Both the position numbers and the translations under genes were made by a program. Positions 21,296-33,805 of a stretch of DNA of 64,000 nucleotides are shown here, in pieces. Numbering within the stretch: the first letter of the stretch is position 1; each line of letters opens with the position of its first letter. The DNA is from Labia minor (lineage: Eukaryota; Arthropoda; Insecta; Dermaptera; Spongiphoridae). The stretch spans positions 70,175,267-70,239,266 of the forward strand of contig OY720346.1 of the NCBI GenBank assembly GCA_963082975.1. Reading direction: 5' to 3'. Under the pieces are notes generated by a model. It did no database searches. It was not told the origin of the DNA and saw only the letters and a program-made list of their open reading frames with translations.

Positions 21296-24105
21296 AGACT
21301 TATGGGAGTCCAATTATGGAACTCCAATTATGAGTCTTATAATAAATAAAGTAAATTAAACGAAATTATAATTAAACAATATATTTATCATTAAGTGGTG
21401 TAATTTTACAATATTTATAAAATATAATTAATTTAATATACCTTATTTTATGTTGTTATGATATCCTGTGCACAGGTTAAATTAATATAGTTAAATTTAT
21501 ATATTTTTTATTAATAATTATAATCTATATGTGTGTTAGTGTGAGCTCAAGGCGCCATGAATGTTTGTAAAAAAACTCTTGTTTATTTGCATTGTTGTCA
21601 TCATCGCCACAGACTATATCTATATAGTATATCTTATCTTATTATGCTAGCTAAAATTGTATATATCTATCTATCTATATATATTGGTTCTCAAAAACCG
21701 CTCTAACGATTTTTTTCAAATTTACACTAGATATAGTATTTATAAAGAAAAATTAAGTTTTATTGATGATATCTCTTGAAACATTCAGCTTCATTATTAA
21801 TTTCTTAATTGAAAATTATATATGGAAAACGTCAAAATTGGCCTCCATTTTTATTTGTATTAATATTTTTTTTTATTTAAAATATTTTAAAATTTATTAT
21901 TTAATTTCGAAATAAAATTAAAAATATTTATTTTTAATAAAATATATATAGATATTTATTAATCTCTCTCAAAAAAAAAAAAAAATAAATAAAAAACATC
22001 AAATCTGCCTGCTAAGACAGTAAAAAAATGACAATTTTTTATCTAAACATATATAGTACAGTGGCTAGAGAGATGTTTTAACGAGTGGATTTCGTCGGTT
22101 CGAAACTCGCCGGGTGAATCGTTATTTAAAAATGAAAATGAAAATAATGAATTTGTTATTTTTTTTCTTTTTATCTATTGTTTACATTTTATTAAATTAC
22201 TATTTTATATTTATTTATTCATTGTTCTTTTATTAAATTTAATATTTATTAATATTATTTATTATTAATTTATATATTGATGACATCACAAATGACATTT
22301 ATATTGAAATTTGACTCCCGCCTTTTTTTAAAGAATATTGTATTAATATTTTTTTTATATTTAAAATATTTTAAAATTTTTTATTTAATTTCGAAATAAA
22401 ATTAAAAATATATATTTTTTTTATATTTAAAATATTTTAAAATTTTTTATTTAATTTCGAAATAAAATTAAAAATATATATTTTAATAATATTTTATAAT
22501 TATAAATTACGATATATATTTATCAATAATAATGAATTTTTTTTTTTTAACTTAATTACAGAGCCGAGGCTCGGGGTCCCGGTATGATCTTAATATATTG
22601 TGAGAATTAGATAAATAATGTAGAGAGAAAAAAATATTTAAAAATAGATATTTATTTAAATGAAATAAAATTATTTAATTTACAGAATGAAAATGTCTAT
22701 AATAATGTCTAAACATTTTTTCTTTATAATTTTACATTATAATAATACTAATTACAGTAGTTATAATATATGGGGAATTTTCAACTTTGACTGCCGATTT
22801 GACCATGTTCCCAAACGAATTTTAAAAAAACCAAGACCACTTTACATTTACACATTTTAAGCTCTAATCGAATCCAAAATCAAAATTTAAAAAATCGAAA
22901 AACAAACTCACAGATATATAGATTTTATAAATGAACATTTATACAATTTATTTTAATTAATTTGAAACATTTTAGGAAACAAATTTTTAATGGGTCATTT
23001 TTAGAAATCCCATTTAACAATTATAATAAATAATTAAAAAATTGTAAAATTTTTAAAGTATATAAAAATAAATTGAATAAATTGGTTAAAGGGTCGAGTG
23101 ATAGTTCGGTGTCCCAGGTATATATTTTATATTAACACGCCTACTTTTCTGTATAATAAAGATATAAAGAATCATATTTTAATTTTTATATAACCAAGAA
23201 ATCATTTTTTCACTTAAAATATAGTTGTAAAGCCCAAATCTCCGATCCATATAACATCATCGACTGGGCCGCTACCAAAAGGAGTCTTCTCTTGCTCTGA
23301 CTAGGGCCACCGGTATTTGCCATTAGTCTCGAAAAAATAATATTAAATTTTATATAAATTTATAAATTAGAATATTTGAATTTGTTTAAATTTTAACACA
23401 TGTAATCAATCATATGCATAAAGAATAGAAAATTTTGAAAATCAACTTGGTATTAAATTCAGAAAAAAAAAATACTCATATATAGAATATATAGACTATT
23501 CGAATATAATTGAAACTCTTTCTCTCCCTCTATTTTAAATTTGAAAAAACGGAGTGTTAAGAAATTAAGATTCCTTATACAACATGGATGGTTAAATGAA
23601 TTGGGCTCCCTACCTCCCTGAGAAATTCACATTAAAAATGTTTATAATATTTTAGTTTATTAAATCAAACTATTATTTTTTTATTTCAATATTTTTAATG
23701 TTAATACAATAATTTTTATTTTATAATCTATAAAATAATTTAATTATTTTTAAAAACAACGGTCTTCAATTACAATTTTTTTACTCTCTACTGACTGTTC
23801 ATTTCATAACTGAAAATAGTGTCGAATAGAAATAGACGATATTACTTGGATTAATCTTATTATGCTAGCTAAAATTGTTTGTTTGTATTATTGAGGACCC
23901 CAGTTCAATTCATTTTAATCAGATTGATGCAATGATGCAACATTTAATAATTGTAATAAATAATTAATTGTAGATTAATATTTTTTAAAGGGTCGAGCGA
24001 CAGCTCGGTGTCCCAGGTATTAATATTACCAGCCAAACCCAATAATAATGAATCATTTTTTTTAACTTAAGTACCGAGCCGAGGCTCGGGGTCCCGGTAC
24101 TTGTT
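21296..24105. mobile_element. Composite insertion in duplication copy 2
   Basis: Absent from copy 1, where sequence matching its two flanks is joined at about 3130. From left to right it holds AT-rich sequence, the junction motif at 21638-21660, an AT-rich repeat, a tRNA-like segment (22063-22120), a doubled AT repeat (22340-22500), then about 1.55 kb matching 7860-9254 and ending in GGCTCGGGGTCCCGGTAC at 24103. The right portion is therefore a one-sided copy of the palindrome family. Confidence 0.6.
22063..22120 (+). other. tRNA-like segment, possible SINE head
   Basis: GGTTCGAAACTCG at about 22098-22110 fits a Pol III B box, and TGGCTAGAGAGA is a weak A-box candidate about 35 bp upstream. 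A related sequence with ATCGAAACTCGCCGCGTG lies in reverse orientation at about 12340-12400. No full cloverleaf can be drawn, so this is not called a tRNA. Confidence 0.25.
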
Positions 24106-24747
24106 ATATTATATTTTAAATTAAAATTTATATATTATCTTAAAATAATTTCCAAAGAAGCAAAATATTCAGGTATTTGAAAAATCTATGAAAATATTTA
24201 TTCTTAAATTGTTTCCTATTTGTAAAAGTATTTCAATAACAAGTGAAATTTGTTTACTTGAAGAAGAATGAAAAAATGACAAACCAACAAAAAGGACATT
24301 TTCAAAGCTTTGAAAATACATAATATCCATGTATATACTGCACTTTAAGAAAAAAGAAAATTCTATTTAAAGTATCATAAATTATATAATTTCTTTACTT
24401 TTATGAAAAATCTATTTATTTTGTTAGTTTCTTTAAAATTAAAAATTGTATTTTGTTTACTTGAAAGGAAGAGACAATCATAATACAACAAAAAGGACCT
24501 TTTGACCCCTGATTATTGTCAAAAGATAATACGGATGTGATATTTCAGTTCAAGAGAAAAAGATATTCAAGGGTTATAACCAAAGTTGGAATAAAATTTT
24601 AAAAGTGTGTTTAGAAAAAAAAAATTAAACCATGAATTTTTAACATAAATATTTTGTTATGTTGTAAAACATCTTATTTTAACTGATCTTAATATTTTTA
24701 ATTATTATAATATATTATAATAAAATATGAATTTAAACATCGAGAAA

Positions 24748-25401
24748 TAAGTTGACCTGTGGCCAGGTCCGAACCGACCGACGGTTTGAAGTAAATTAAT
24801 TTCCAGCTACAGAAACAATTTCAAATAATTTTAATATATCTATTAATGTAATAAAAAACATATAGGCATATAACATAAATATTTTTAATTTTATTTTATT
24901 TATAATATATGTATATATTTATATGTAAGACCAGGCTGTGACGTCTTGAATGGCTGGATGACGTCATATAATTTTAAATCAAGAAAAAACTAATAAATAT
25001 GATTTTCCCTAGGATAAAACCAATACAAAGTGCATGATTCGTCGTGATATATAAAAAAATCTCCTCATGTGAAATTTGGTGTGAAAATAACCCTTCCCTT
25101 CCTATCGTCGATCGCTAATACTACCACTTCCGGTTCACGGATTTGCACCAAAAGTTGATCAATTCATCCCACTGATGCATTAAGTAAATATACCAAATTT
25201 CATCAAAATCGGTTGAGCCGTTCAGGCTGTACACACCTATACGGACGGACGGACGGACAGACGGACAGACGGACGGACAGACATCATGCTAAAAATACTT
25301 TTTTCTGTTTAGAAAATGCATGATTCGTGGAGATCTGTAAAAATCTCCACATGTGAAATTTGGTGTGAAAACAATACCTCCCTTACTATCGTCGGTCGGT
25401 A
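24748..25401 (-). mobile_element. Dispersed element family K, copy 2
   Basis: Reverse-orientation relative of 14301-14931, inserted between GAGAAA and AAACATACAT of the duplication unit, a site continuous in copy 1 at about 3786. The (GGAC)n tract is expanded to about 25241-25281. A further 33-bp copy of its right end occurs 30 bp away, at 25429-25461. Confidence 0.7.
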
Positions 25402-27284
25402 AAAACATACATGGTTTCTATCTATTAAACAATACCTCCCTTACTATCGTCGGTCGGTAATATATTCATAATTAATTAAATTTTTGCAAACTTGTATTAA
25501 TTTATGAGACTAAAAGTTTGGTAAAGCATAAATAAGATGTAGATATTTATTTTTATATTATATAGTACCGGGACCCCGAGCCTCTGCTCGGTAATTAAGT
25601 TTAAAAAAAATGATTGGTTTGACTGGTAATATTAATACCTGGTTCTCGCTCGACCCTTTAAAAAATATTGATATACAATTATTTAATTAATTATTACAAT
25701 TATTAAATGTTGCATCATTGCATCAATCTGATTAAAATGAATTGAACTGGGGTCCTCAATAATCAAACAAACAATTTAAGCTAGCATAATAAGATTAATC
25801 CAAGTAATATCGTCTATTTCTATTCGACACTATTTTCAGTTATGAAATGAACAGTCAGCAGAGAGTAAAAAAATTGTAATTGAAGATCGCCGTTTTATAA
25901 AATAATTAAATTATTTTATAGATTATAAAATTGTATTAACATTAAAAATATTGAAATAAAAAATAATAGTTTGATTTAATAAACTAAAATATTATAAACA
26001 TTTTTAGTGTGAATTTCTCAGGGAGGTAGGGAGCTCAATTCATTTAACCATCCATGTTGCATAAGGCAAGTTAAAATTTATACAAATTCAAATATTCTAA
26101 TTTTTAAATTTATATACAATTTAATATTATTATTTTTTCGAGGCTTATGATAAATACCGGTGGCCCTAGTCAGAGCAAGAAAAGACACCTTATGGTAGCG
26201 GCCCAGTAGATGACGTTTTATGGATCGTTAATTAACCATTAACCATTCACCGAATCACCATTCAAATAATAACATACAAACAGAAAAGTAGACGAGTTGA
26301 TATAAAATATATACCTGGGACACCGAACTATCACTCGACCCTTTAACCAATTTATACAATTTATTTTTATATACTTTAAAAATTTTACAATTTTTAATTA
26401 TTTATTATAATTGTTAAATTGTTAATTCTAAAAATGACCCATTAAAAATTTGTTTCCTAAAATGTTTCAAAATAATTAAAATAAATTGTATAAATGTTCG
26501 TTTATAAAATCTATATATCTGTGTGTCTGTTTTTCGATTATATAAATATTTATTTTATTTTCATTCAAAGAATATGTATATTTGTTTATGTTTGGTTTAT
26601 AGTTTTATTTTTTTAATATTTTATTTATTAAACACGAAAACATTCAAAATTATATGAATAATTGATCTCATAATTGGATTTTCATTTTCAATACAAAAAA
26701 ATGAGATATTCTCTTGAAATTTGATATTTAGTTGTTTTTTTTGGGAATGATGGGCGGGGATTGGATTGTTTTTGGACAAAATAGGATCATAAATAAGGGT
26801 AGTTTAAAGAAGTGCCAAAGCACATTTTATTGATTTTCTCAATAAATACCGATTTTTATGAGAATTATACTATCGTATTAAATTTATAGGGAATCGAATT
26901 TACTAAAAGTTTCATTATATTCATTTTTACCTAAACTTAATAATAAAGGAGTTATTTATAAAAAAACTACTTAAAATTTCGAAATCATTTCCTCCGCCCG
27001 TAGTTTCAGGATATTTTGAAAGAAATCATCTAAAATATCCCTAAATAAAAAAATTCCTAAATAAAAAATTTCCCTATTTTTCGGTCAAGGCCCGATTATC
27101 TCCTTGGGAGGTCATGTCTCAGGCAACTGGGTGTTATGCTCACCTTGTGATTTAATTTTCTTAATCACAATTAAAATTAATCAAGGTTAATACAAAAATG
27201 AAAAATTTTGTTTTTTAGTGATTTTTTCTTTTAGGTATTTTTTCAGTCAGGGATATTTTTTTAGGGATTTTCGATTTTAGGGAT

Positions 27285-28303
27285 TTTTCTTTTTAGGTAA
27301 ATTTGGTTTTAGTGATTTTTAACTTTTATGGATTTTTACCCGGAAACCATTTTGAATTTTCCATGATTAGTCTTTGCTTCATAATTTTTATGAAATTAGC
27401 AATTAATGTATTAATAATAAAAAATATTTAGAATTTGAGTAATGTTTTTATTTATTTTTTATTTAAATAGTTAAATTGGAAAATTTCCCAATCATCTAGT
27501 ACGTAATCTTATATTAAGTCTTTTGTTTTTTATGATTTAGGAGAAATAATATAATAAATACAAAAAATTAATATAAAAATTAAAAATACAATAAATACCC
27601 CATTGATTAAATATTCATATATTTATATTTCATTTATATTATAAAATGAGCTTAGAACCCGTTAGCTATTAAAAAATAAAAATAATATAATTTCTATATT
27701 AATTTATTAAAATTACATTTTTTTTAATCATAAAATTAAAAAAAAATATATTCTATCCAACTGATATTTGAAGAGTTGCACTGAGAATAATAAAGATTAT
27801 TCCAATAATATATTTAAATATACCATATATATATTTAATATATAAGTATTTTAAAACCAAATACATATTGGATCTAAATTTACTTCTCCATAAAAAATAG
27901 AAAAATTATTATGTAAAGGTAAATAATTATTCATTTATCCCAAAAAAACTGATCATTTTTTTTATATTCTCACAATTAAGATTGTTATTAATTTAAATTT
28001 GTTAATTCATTTGATTAATTTTAATTAGTGTTAGTTAGAGATAATTAAATTTCAAATTTAACTAATTTTAAATTTTATTATTTGAGTAAATTAATAATAA
28101 CTAAAATATTTCCAAAATTAAAAAAAAATGTTTTATTAAAATTTTAAATTTAAATCTAGAATACTCTCCATCATCTCCATTATTACTCGATAGATGCCGC
28201 TAGTAGTTTTAAATTTGTCACTTGTTTTAGTTTCTATATCAATTGTCAATTCTTATAGATAAATATTAAATTTATTTATTTACATCATTATTTGTTAATT
28301 AAA
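27285..28303. other. Intergenic, upstream of AGGF1
   Basis: Very AT-rich with no gene or recognisable repeat. It should contain the AGGF1 promoter and leader; no specific element stands out. Confidence 0.4.
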
Positions 28304-31300
28304 ATGTATAACAGTGAAGAGGAAAAATCTTGCAAAGATGATTTTGAATACCGCAGCTCGGAAGAGGAAGATTTATTATTTGCTTACCGTGAACAATTAG
28401 AACATTTACCTGAGATAATTAGTTATATCAAAAGTTTAAATAAAGAAATTCATAGGCATAAATCAAAAATTGAAAAATTACATAGAAAAATTAAACGTTT
28501 GGTATGTATGATATTTATTCTCTAATTGTAATTGTCATTATTGTTTATTAAATGAAAAATATGATTATTTTTTTTTTCTCAGAAAACAAAATTGAAAACT
28601 CGTCCAACTACGACCGATGTTGAGGTTCAAACAGATGACCTAAATGCCTTCAAACCTTCTGATAGTCAAAGTATTGAAGAAAGTGTAAAAGAAACAGCTG
28701 AACAAGCTATGAAACAAACTGGATTTGTATATGAGTCTACCTCAGGAATGTACTACGACTATAATACAGGATATTATTACAATGCAGTAATATTTCTATT
28801 TTTAATATATTTTATCTACTAAATATTTATTAAGTAACAACTATACACTGATTCTCACCTTACTCTTATTCATTTCTCCTTTTTAAAAGCCTATATCCTT
28901 TTTAAATTGTTTAGATAACATTAAATTAAAATTGATCAAGCTTTCTTGAGAATGAATAGAAAAATTTTTGTTTGTATTTATTATGTTTCACTATGGTGTT
29001 TCCTTTTATTATGCTAGTTTAAATCATGTATATTTTTACAAAATATAAATATATATATTTATTATTATTACTATCAGATTTATCAGGGATATATTTATAT
29101 TCTGGGCAATCCTGAGACGTTCGCACTGGACAACAGCACGAGGCCGACGAAACATCGAGAAAACAATCTCACAAAAATACGTGATTCTATCCCTGATAAA
29201 TCGGATAGTAATAATAATAATGACATTACCCGAAATCTAAACCAACATATATATTTATATATTTATAGAACCCTTTCTAATATTTACTCTTTAGATTATT
29301 GTCTTCTGGCTCATGCACATTTATTAAATTCAATTAGTATTTTGGATGGATTTTTTCACCATTATTTGTATCATGTTAATCTACTATTAAATGAAATATT
29401 TCAAAAGAATATAGACAATTATTCTACCTTTTTCATTTTACAATCTAACGAAACATTTAATAGTTTATTCTATTTGTTTAGACTAAATTTTGTCTAATAC
29501 AATTTTGTCTAATACAAATTTGTCTAACCCAAATTTTTTAATTCCATAGGACGACAATTTTTCTCATTTATTCGAGTTTGAGCAATTCTTTTTTCTCTTC
29601 AAATATATAATTCTTATTGTTTTTTTTAGGAACTTGGTCTTTATTATGATGGAAATAGTGGAATATATTATTATTATGATGAAAAAGAAAAAAAATATAT
29701 TTTTCATTCTCAGGTGAATCTTTCTGATGATGTAACACAAACAACTAATAATTTGGAGGCCAAAAGAAAATTAAAAAACAATTCAAAGGTTTATCATTTA
29801 TTTTCATATATATATTTATATATATTCATGTTTAGATACATTAGCAAATTACAATTTAGTATAGTTCCTATTTTTCTTTATAATATATACTTGAATTTTA
29901 AGATCGTATTAAAACTTAATTTTATTTATTATCATGTTTATCTTTGAATAGTATTTTTGCATAATAACTCTTAATTAATAAAATATATGGCTTTATTTTT
30001 ATAGAATAAATTAGTAAATAATATAATTAAATTTGAATGTATTTCATAATTATATTATATTTTTAATGTCTATAATTTTAATTTCATTTTAAATTTTTAC
30101 TTAATATTTTAATAATATTTTCTTATCATACAAGTGTTATATTTATATTATAGTATATTAATGTTTATCATTAGTGATTTGCAAAACCCTTACAAATGCT
30201 TCTGACAATTAAATACAAGGTAAACTAAAAACTATAATTCGTCTATTCACAATTTTTTTATAATTTTTTACCCAAACCTCTCTTAAAAGATCCCTCTATT
30301 AAAAAGAATGAAAATCGGACTTTGAGGTTTTGCAAACTAACTAGCGATATATTCTTATAAATTAAATACATATATAATTTCCCCTAGGTAATTTTTAAAA
30401 ATTATTTTTCTATATTTACATATTAGTGAAAAAGTGATAATTTTAAATCGTTGTTTTTAATAATTTATTTCTCTAATTTAAAATATTTTAAAATATTTAT
30501 ATTTTAAAAATCTTTGTTAACATTTTAATAATTGTATTTTTTAATTTTTATTTATTTATTATTTTTGTAGAATTGAATTATACTGAACATATATTTTTAT
30601 TCTAAATTATATATGTATATATAATATAAAATTTTTAAATTTTAAGTATTTAATTTTTTAATAATTTCCAAATTTATTTTTCCTTTCCTGTTTCAGGTGG
30701 CTAATGATGTTGATAGTCTTTTGCAAGGCCTATCTAAATTGTCTTTACAAAGAATTACAACTAATGCTCTAGGTATGCATCACTTTTTGATATATACTTG
30801 GTCGTTTTTCCTTATAGGAACGGAAGAGAGTGAAAAAAGACACGAATTGGGAACAAATGGATGATGATGATGATGACTCGGAAGAAGAAGGCCAATGTTC
30901 AGACACCAGCGAAGAAGAAGACAGAGACTTAAAGACCGATTCAGCTAATGATAATAAAATATGCGGTATAATTTTTTATTGATAACTTTTAAAAAATATA
31001 AATTTTAATTTATAATATCGTTCATATTCGTTCATATCGTATAGATTTTTAATTATATAAATTAATTTAATTAAAATTTCTGTACACATAAATAAAAACT
31101 AAATTAAAACAACAAAATTATGAACCTTCTCCTTTATAATATAATTATAATTAATCACTATTTTTATTATTTAAATAACCACTTAATCATTTTTCCTAAT
31201 TGTAGATTAAATTAAAAATATATGAATAAATAATCGTTTTTGGATAAATACTATTTTCATATATACATAAGTTTTTTATATTTTATGATATCAAAAGCTA

Positions 31301-33026
31301 GTATTTTATTGGTTAAACATCATTTAATACAAAGTATTTTATTTTTTTTTTTATTTTTTTTTTCAGAAGCGGGACAAGCTTGGCCTCCTTGTATGCGAAT
31401 TATAGTCACCGAAACAAGTATCGACGGTCTTCGAATTGGTCATTTATTTCTTGTTCCTTATACAGGAGCTACCATTGGAAGAGAGAAAGAAAATGATATA
31501 CGCATTCCAGATCTAAATGTTAGCAAAGTCAGTGATGTCCATTAACTACGATAAATCGTTTCATCTTAGTTATCATTTTTTTTATATAATAATTCTTAAT
31601 TTTAGGTTCACGCTAGACTTTCATTTGATGAAGAAAATGGAATTTTTCAAATTGTTGATCTTGGAAGTAGAAATGGCACTTCGTTAAATGGACAAAGGCT
31701 CAGCGTAACTAAATGTGAATCCGATCCGACACCCATTCCACATGGAAGCGTTCTCCAATTTTCTACGACTCGACTCCTTTGCCATGTACATGCAGGAACA
31801 ACAACATGTGGCCATTGCGAACCTGGTCTTGTACAAAAACATTCTGAAATCGGTATTAATATTATTTTCTAATTTAAAAAAGATTAACCATAGATTCATT
31901 TTTATAAATATCAACGTAAAAATAATCAATTGATCACTAAATCTATAATATATTAATTGTCATAATTTTAAAGTTATAAGAAATTAATTTTTCCTTTTTA
32001 TAATCAAAATTTTAAGCTCAAATTTTGAAAAGTTAATTTGAAAAGTAATAAATTAAAATAGCTAATTAATTTTGACTAGTTTCTAATAAAAACAAAGCTA
32101 AATATGAAATTATCAATTTTATTTTTTAATTCTATTTACTTTATTTCTACTCTTACTCTGGCTTAGTTTATAAAACTGCTTCGAAAAACCATTTCTACCG
32201 ACAATTTGGCGCTGTAGGCGTAATCCAAACGAAGTTTTGCGTCGATTCATAACTGTTGATGAGACTTAAATTAAATTAAATTTTATTAATTAATTAATTA
32301 AATTAGCTAAATTAATTAGAACACCGTTATGAGAAATGTATTAGTGTTGATGGAGATTATGTTGAAAAATATAGCAAAAAAAAAATTTAAAAACATCATT
32401 TTTCTTGGTCAGGCCGGAAACTTTTCACCCCACCCTCGTATATTATAATATATAAAAAATAAGAAAACAATATATTTATTTTATTAACCATCTTTATATG
32501 AGAAATTATTATTTTGTAGATGACAAAAAAGAATTGATACCTGAAAAATCTGGACATTATAAAAGAGATTTGCGACTATTAAAAAAACGTTTTGGTCTCG
32601 ATGGAGGTGAACCAAGTGTCACAGTTCCGACTGGTTATGAAGACCGAGCAGAAACACGAAGAAAAACGATTGGCTCTCATGATGAACATGCTAAAACAGA
32701 ACAAGCATCTCTTGAAGAGTGAGTATTTTGCAATTTGAATAGATCTTATCTAATAAAGATTATAAAAATTCTTTATAAGATAGAAATCTACTTTTATTTA
32801 AAATAAAAAAATACAAACAATTTTAAATGAGTTCAAGTTTTGGAATTACTTTTGTAACATTTCTATATTAATTATTTAAATAATTAATTCGTATTATTAA
32901 ATAATTATTTTTAATATTAATTCCAGATCAATCCGCTCTGACAATAAAGGTTTTAAACTTTTATCGAAAATGGGCTGGTCCGAAGGTCAATCTCTAGGAA
33001 AAAATAATGAGGGTCGCACGGAACCT
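28304..33026 (+). CDS. AGGF1: AGGF1-like protein (OCRE, FHA, G-patch); last exon not seen
   Basis: Orthologue of angiogenic factor with G-patch and FHA domains 1, a nuclear splicing-associated protein in animals. Exons with consistent phases: 28304-28501 (acidic start and coiled coil), 28583-28786 and 29630-29788 (OCRE aromatic repeats: GMYYDYNTGYYY, LGLYYDGNSGIYYYYD), 30818-30965 (acidic and basic linker) or alternatively 30697-30772, 31367-31527 (WPPCMRIIV, ATIGREKENDIRIP), 31606-31852 (FHA end: DLGSRNGTSLNG), 32520-32718 and 32927-33026 (G-patch: MGWSEGQSLGK). Joined, the main chain is 472 codons in one frame. ATG at 28304 is chosen because the earlier in-frame codon at 28292 is TTG. The G-patch exon ends in a strong donor (CCT|GTAAGT), but no further exon like the family's conserved C-terminal tail is visible downstream, so the 3' end is missing or remote. 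Intron 2 holds a hairpin element. Confidence 0.88.
29071..29208 (+). mobile_element. Short hairpin element (family J) in AGGF1 intron
   Basis: Inverted ends CTATCAGATTTATCAGGGAT and ATCCCTGATAAATCGGATAG sit in a TTA/ATT-rich target. The interior carries CGACGAAACATCGAGAAAAC, shared with the longer copy at 39893-40365. Confidence 0.6.
30697..30772 (+). other. Candidate alternative AGGF1 exon 4
   Basis: Preceded by a good acceptor (CCTGTTTCAG) and followed by GTATGC. It reads VANDVDSLLQGLSKLSLQRI then TTNAL and enters in phase 0 and leaves in phase 1, exactly like exon 30818-30965. The gap to that exon is only 45 bp, too short for a normal intron, and joining the two puts the next codons out of frame. 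Either it replaces exon 5 or it is not used. Confidence 0.4.
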
Positions 33027-33805
33027 GTAAGTCTTCTAATATTTTATTATTAAGATTTTAGAAAAATAGAAAAAAATAGAACTTAATCTATAGTTAATTT
33101 TTTTTTATTTGTAACTAATATTCTTTAAAAAAACTAAGAAACATTATCTATTTGTGTGGCATTGTTAACTATATCCATATCCATCCGATTACAGTTTTCA
33201 ATTTCTGTTTTGATTGATTTGTTAAAAGCTAAGAATTTTTTATTTCATGAAGAAAATAGTCAACATTTTAATTTAAATCTCAATAATTACTTTTTTAATT
33301 AAAACTAATTAAAAAATTTATGTTTATTTTACTACTAAATATTTTGAATTAATGTAAGTATTTATTTAGAATAGATAATAGAAAAATTTATTTAGGGTAA
33401 TGAACCAAAACATATTATATGTTTGATAACATTTATCTATTTTAACGATAGTTAAAAGGAAAATAAAAATATATCAAGCTTTTTAATATCATTAACTAAT
33501 TATGTATTCACTAATTTATGAGTTAAATTTAAATCATCAATATCGGAGATAACTGTTATTTTAAAATAAAATTTATTATATAATTAAAGTAAACATAAAA
33601 GAATAAAGTAATTTTATCTAGCTTACAAATTTTTATATTTTTTATAAAGGGTATTACTATTACTATTACTATACTATTTATTTTTTTATTTTATTTAATA
33701 ATGAGAGTTGAGTTTCTTTATTAATATAAAATTAAGAAACTAAGAACCAATTTTTATATATTCAATGATAAAGGAAATTTCTTATGAATTATGAGCAATT
33801 TTATA
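33027..33805. other. Spacer between AGGF1 G-patch exon and thaumatin A
   Basis: I searched this for an AGGF1 C-terminal exon and saw none; it is AT-rich with no repeats recognised. Confidence 0.5.

Larger units (their letters stand above)
18128..27284 (+). repeat. Segmental duplication, copy 2, with insertions
   Basis: Colinear with 1-5648 but interrupted by about 2.8 kb at 21296-24105 and by element K at 24748-25401. The uninterrupted blocks differ by scattered single bases only, so duplication was recent and the insertions are younger still. Confidence 0.8.

Noticed and set aside
29095..29165. Hammerhead ribozyme in the AGGF1 intron element
   Set aside because: CTGAGAC and GAAAC are present, but the core box does not fit CTGANGA and the pairing is poor; only kinship with the 39893 element is retained.
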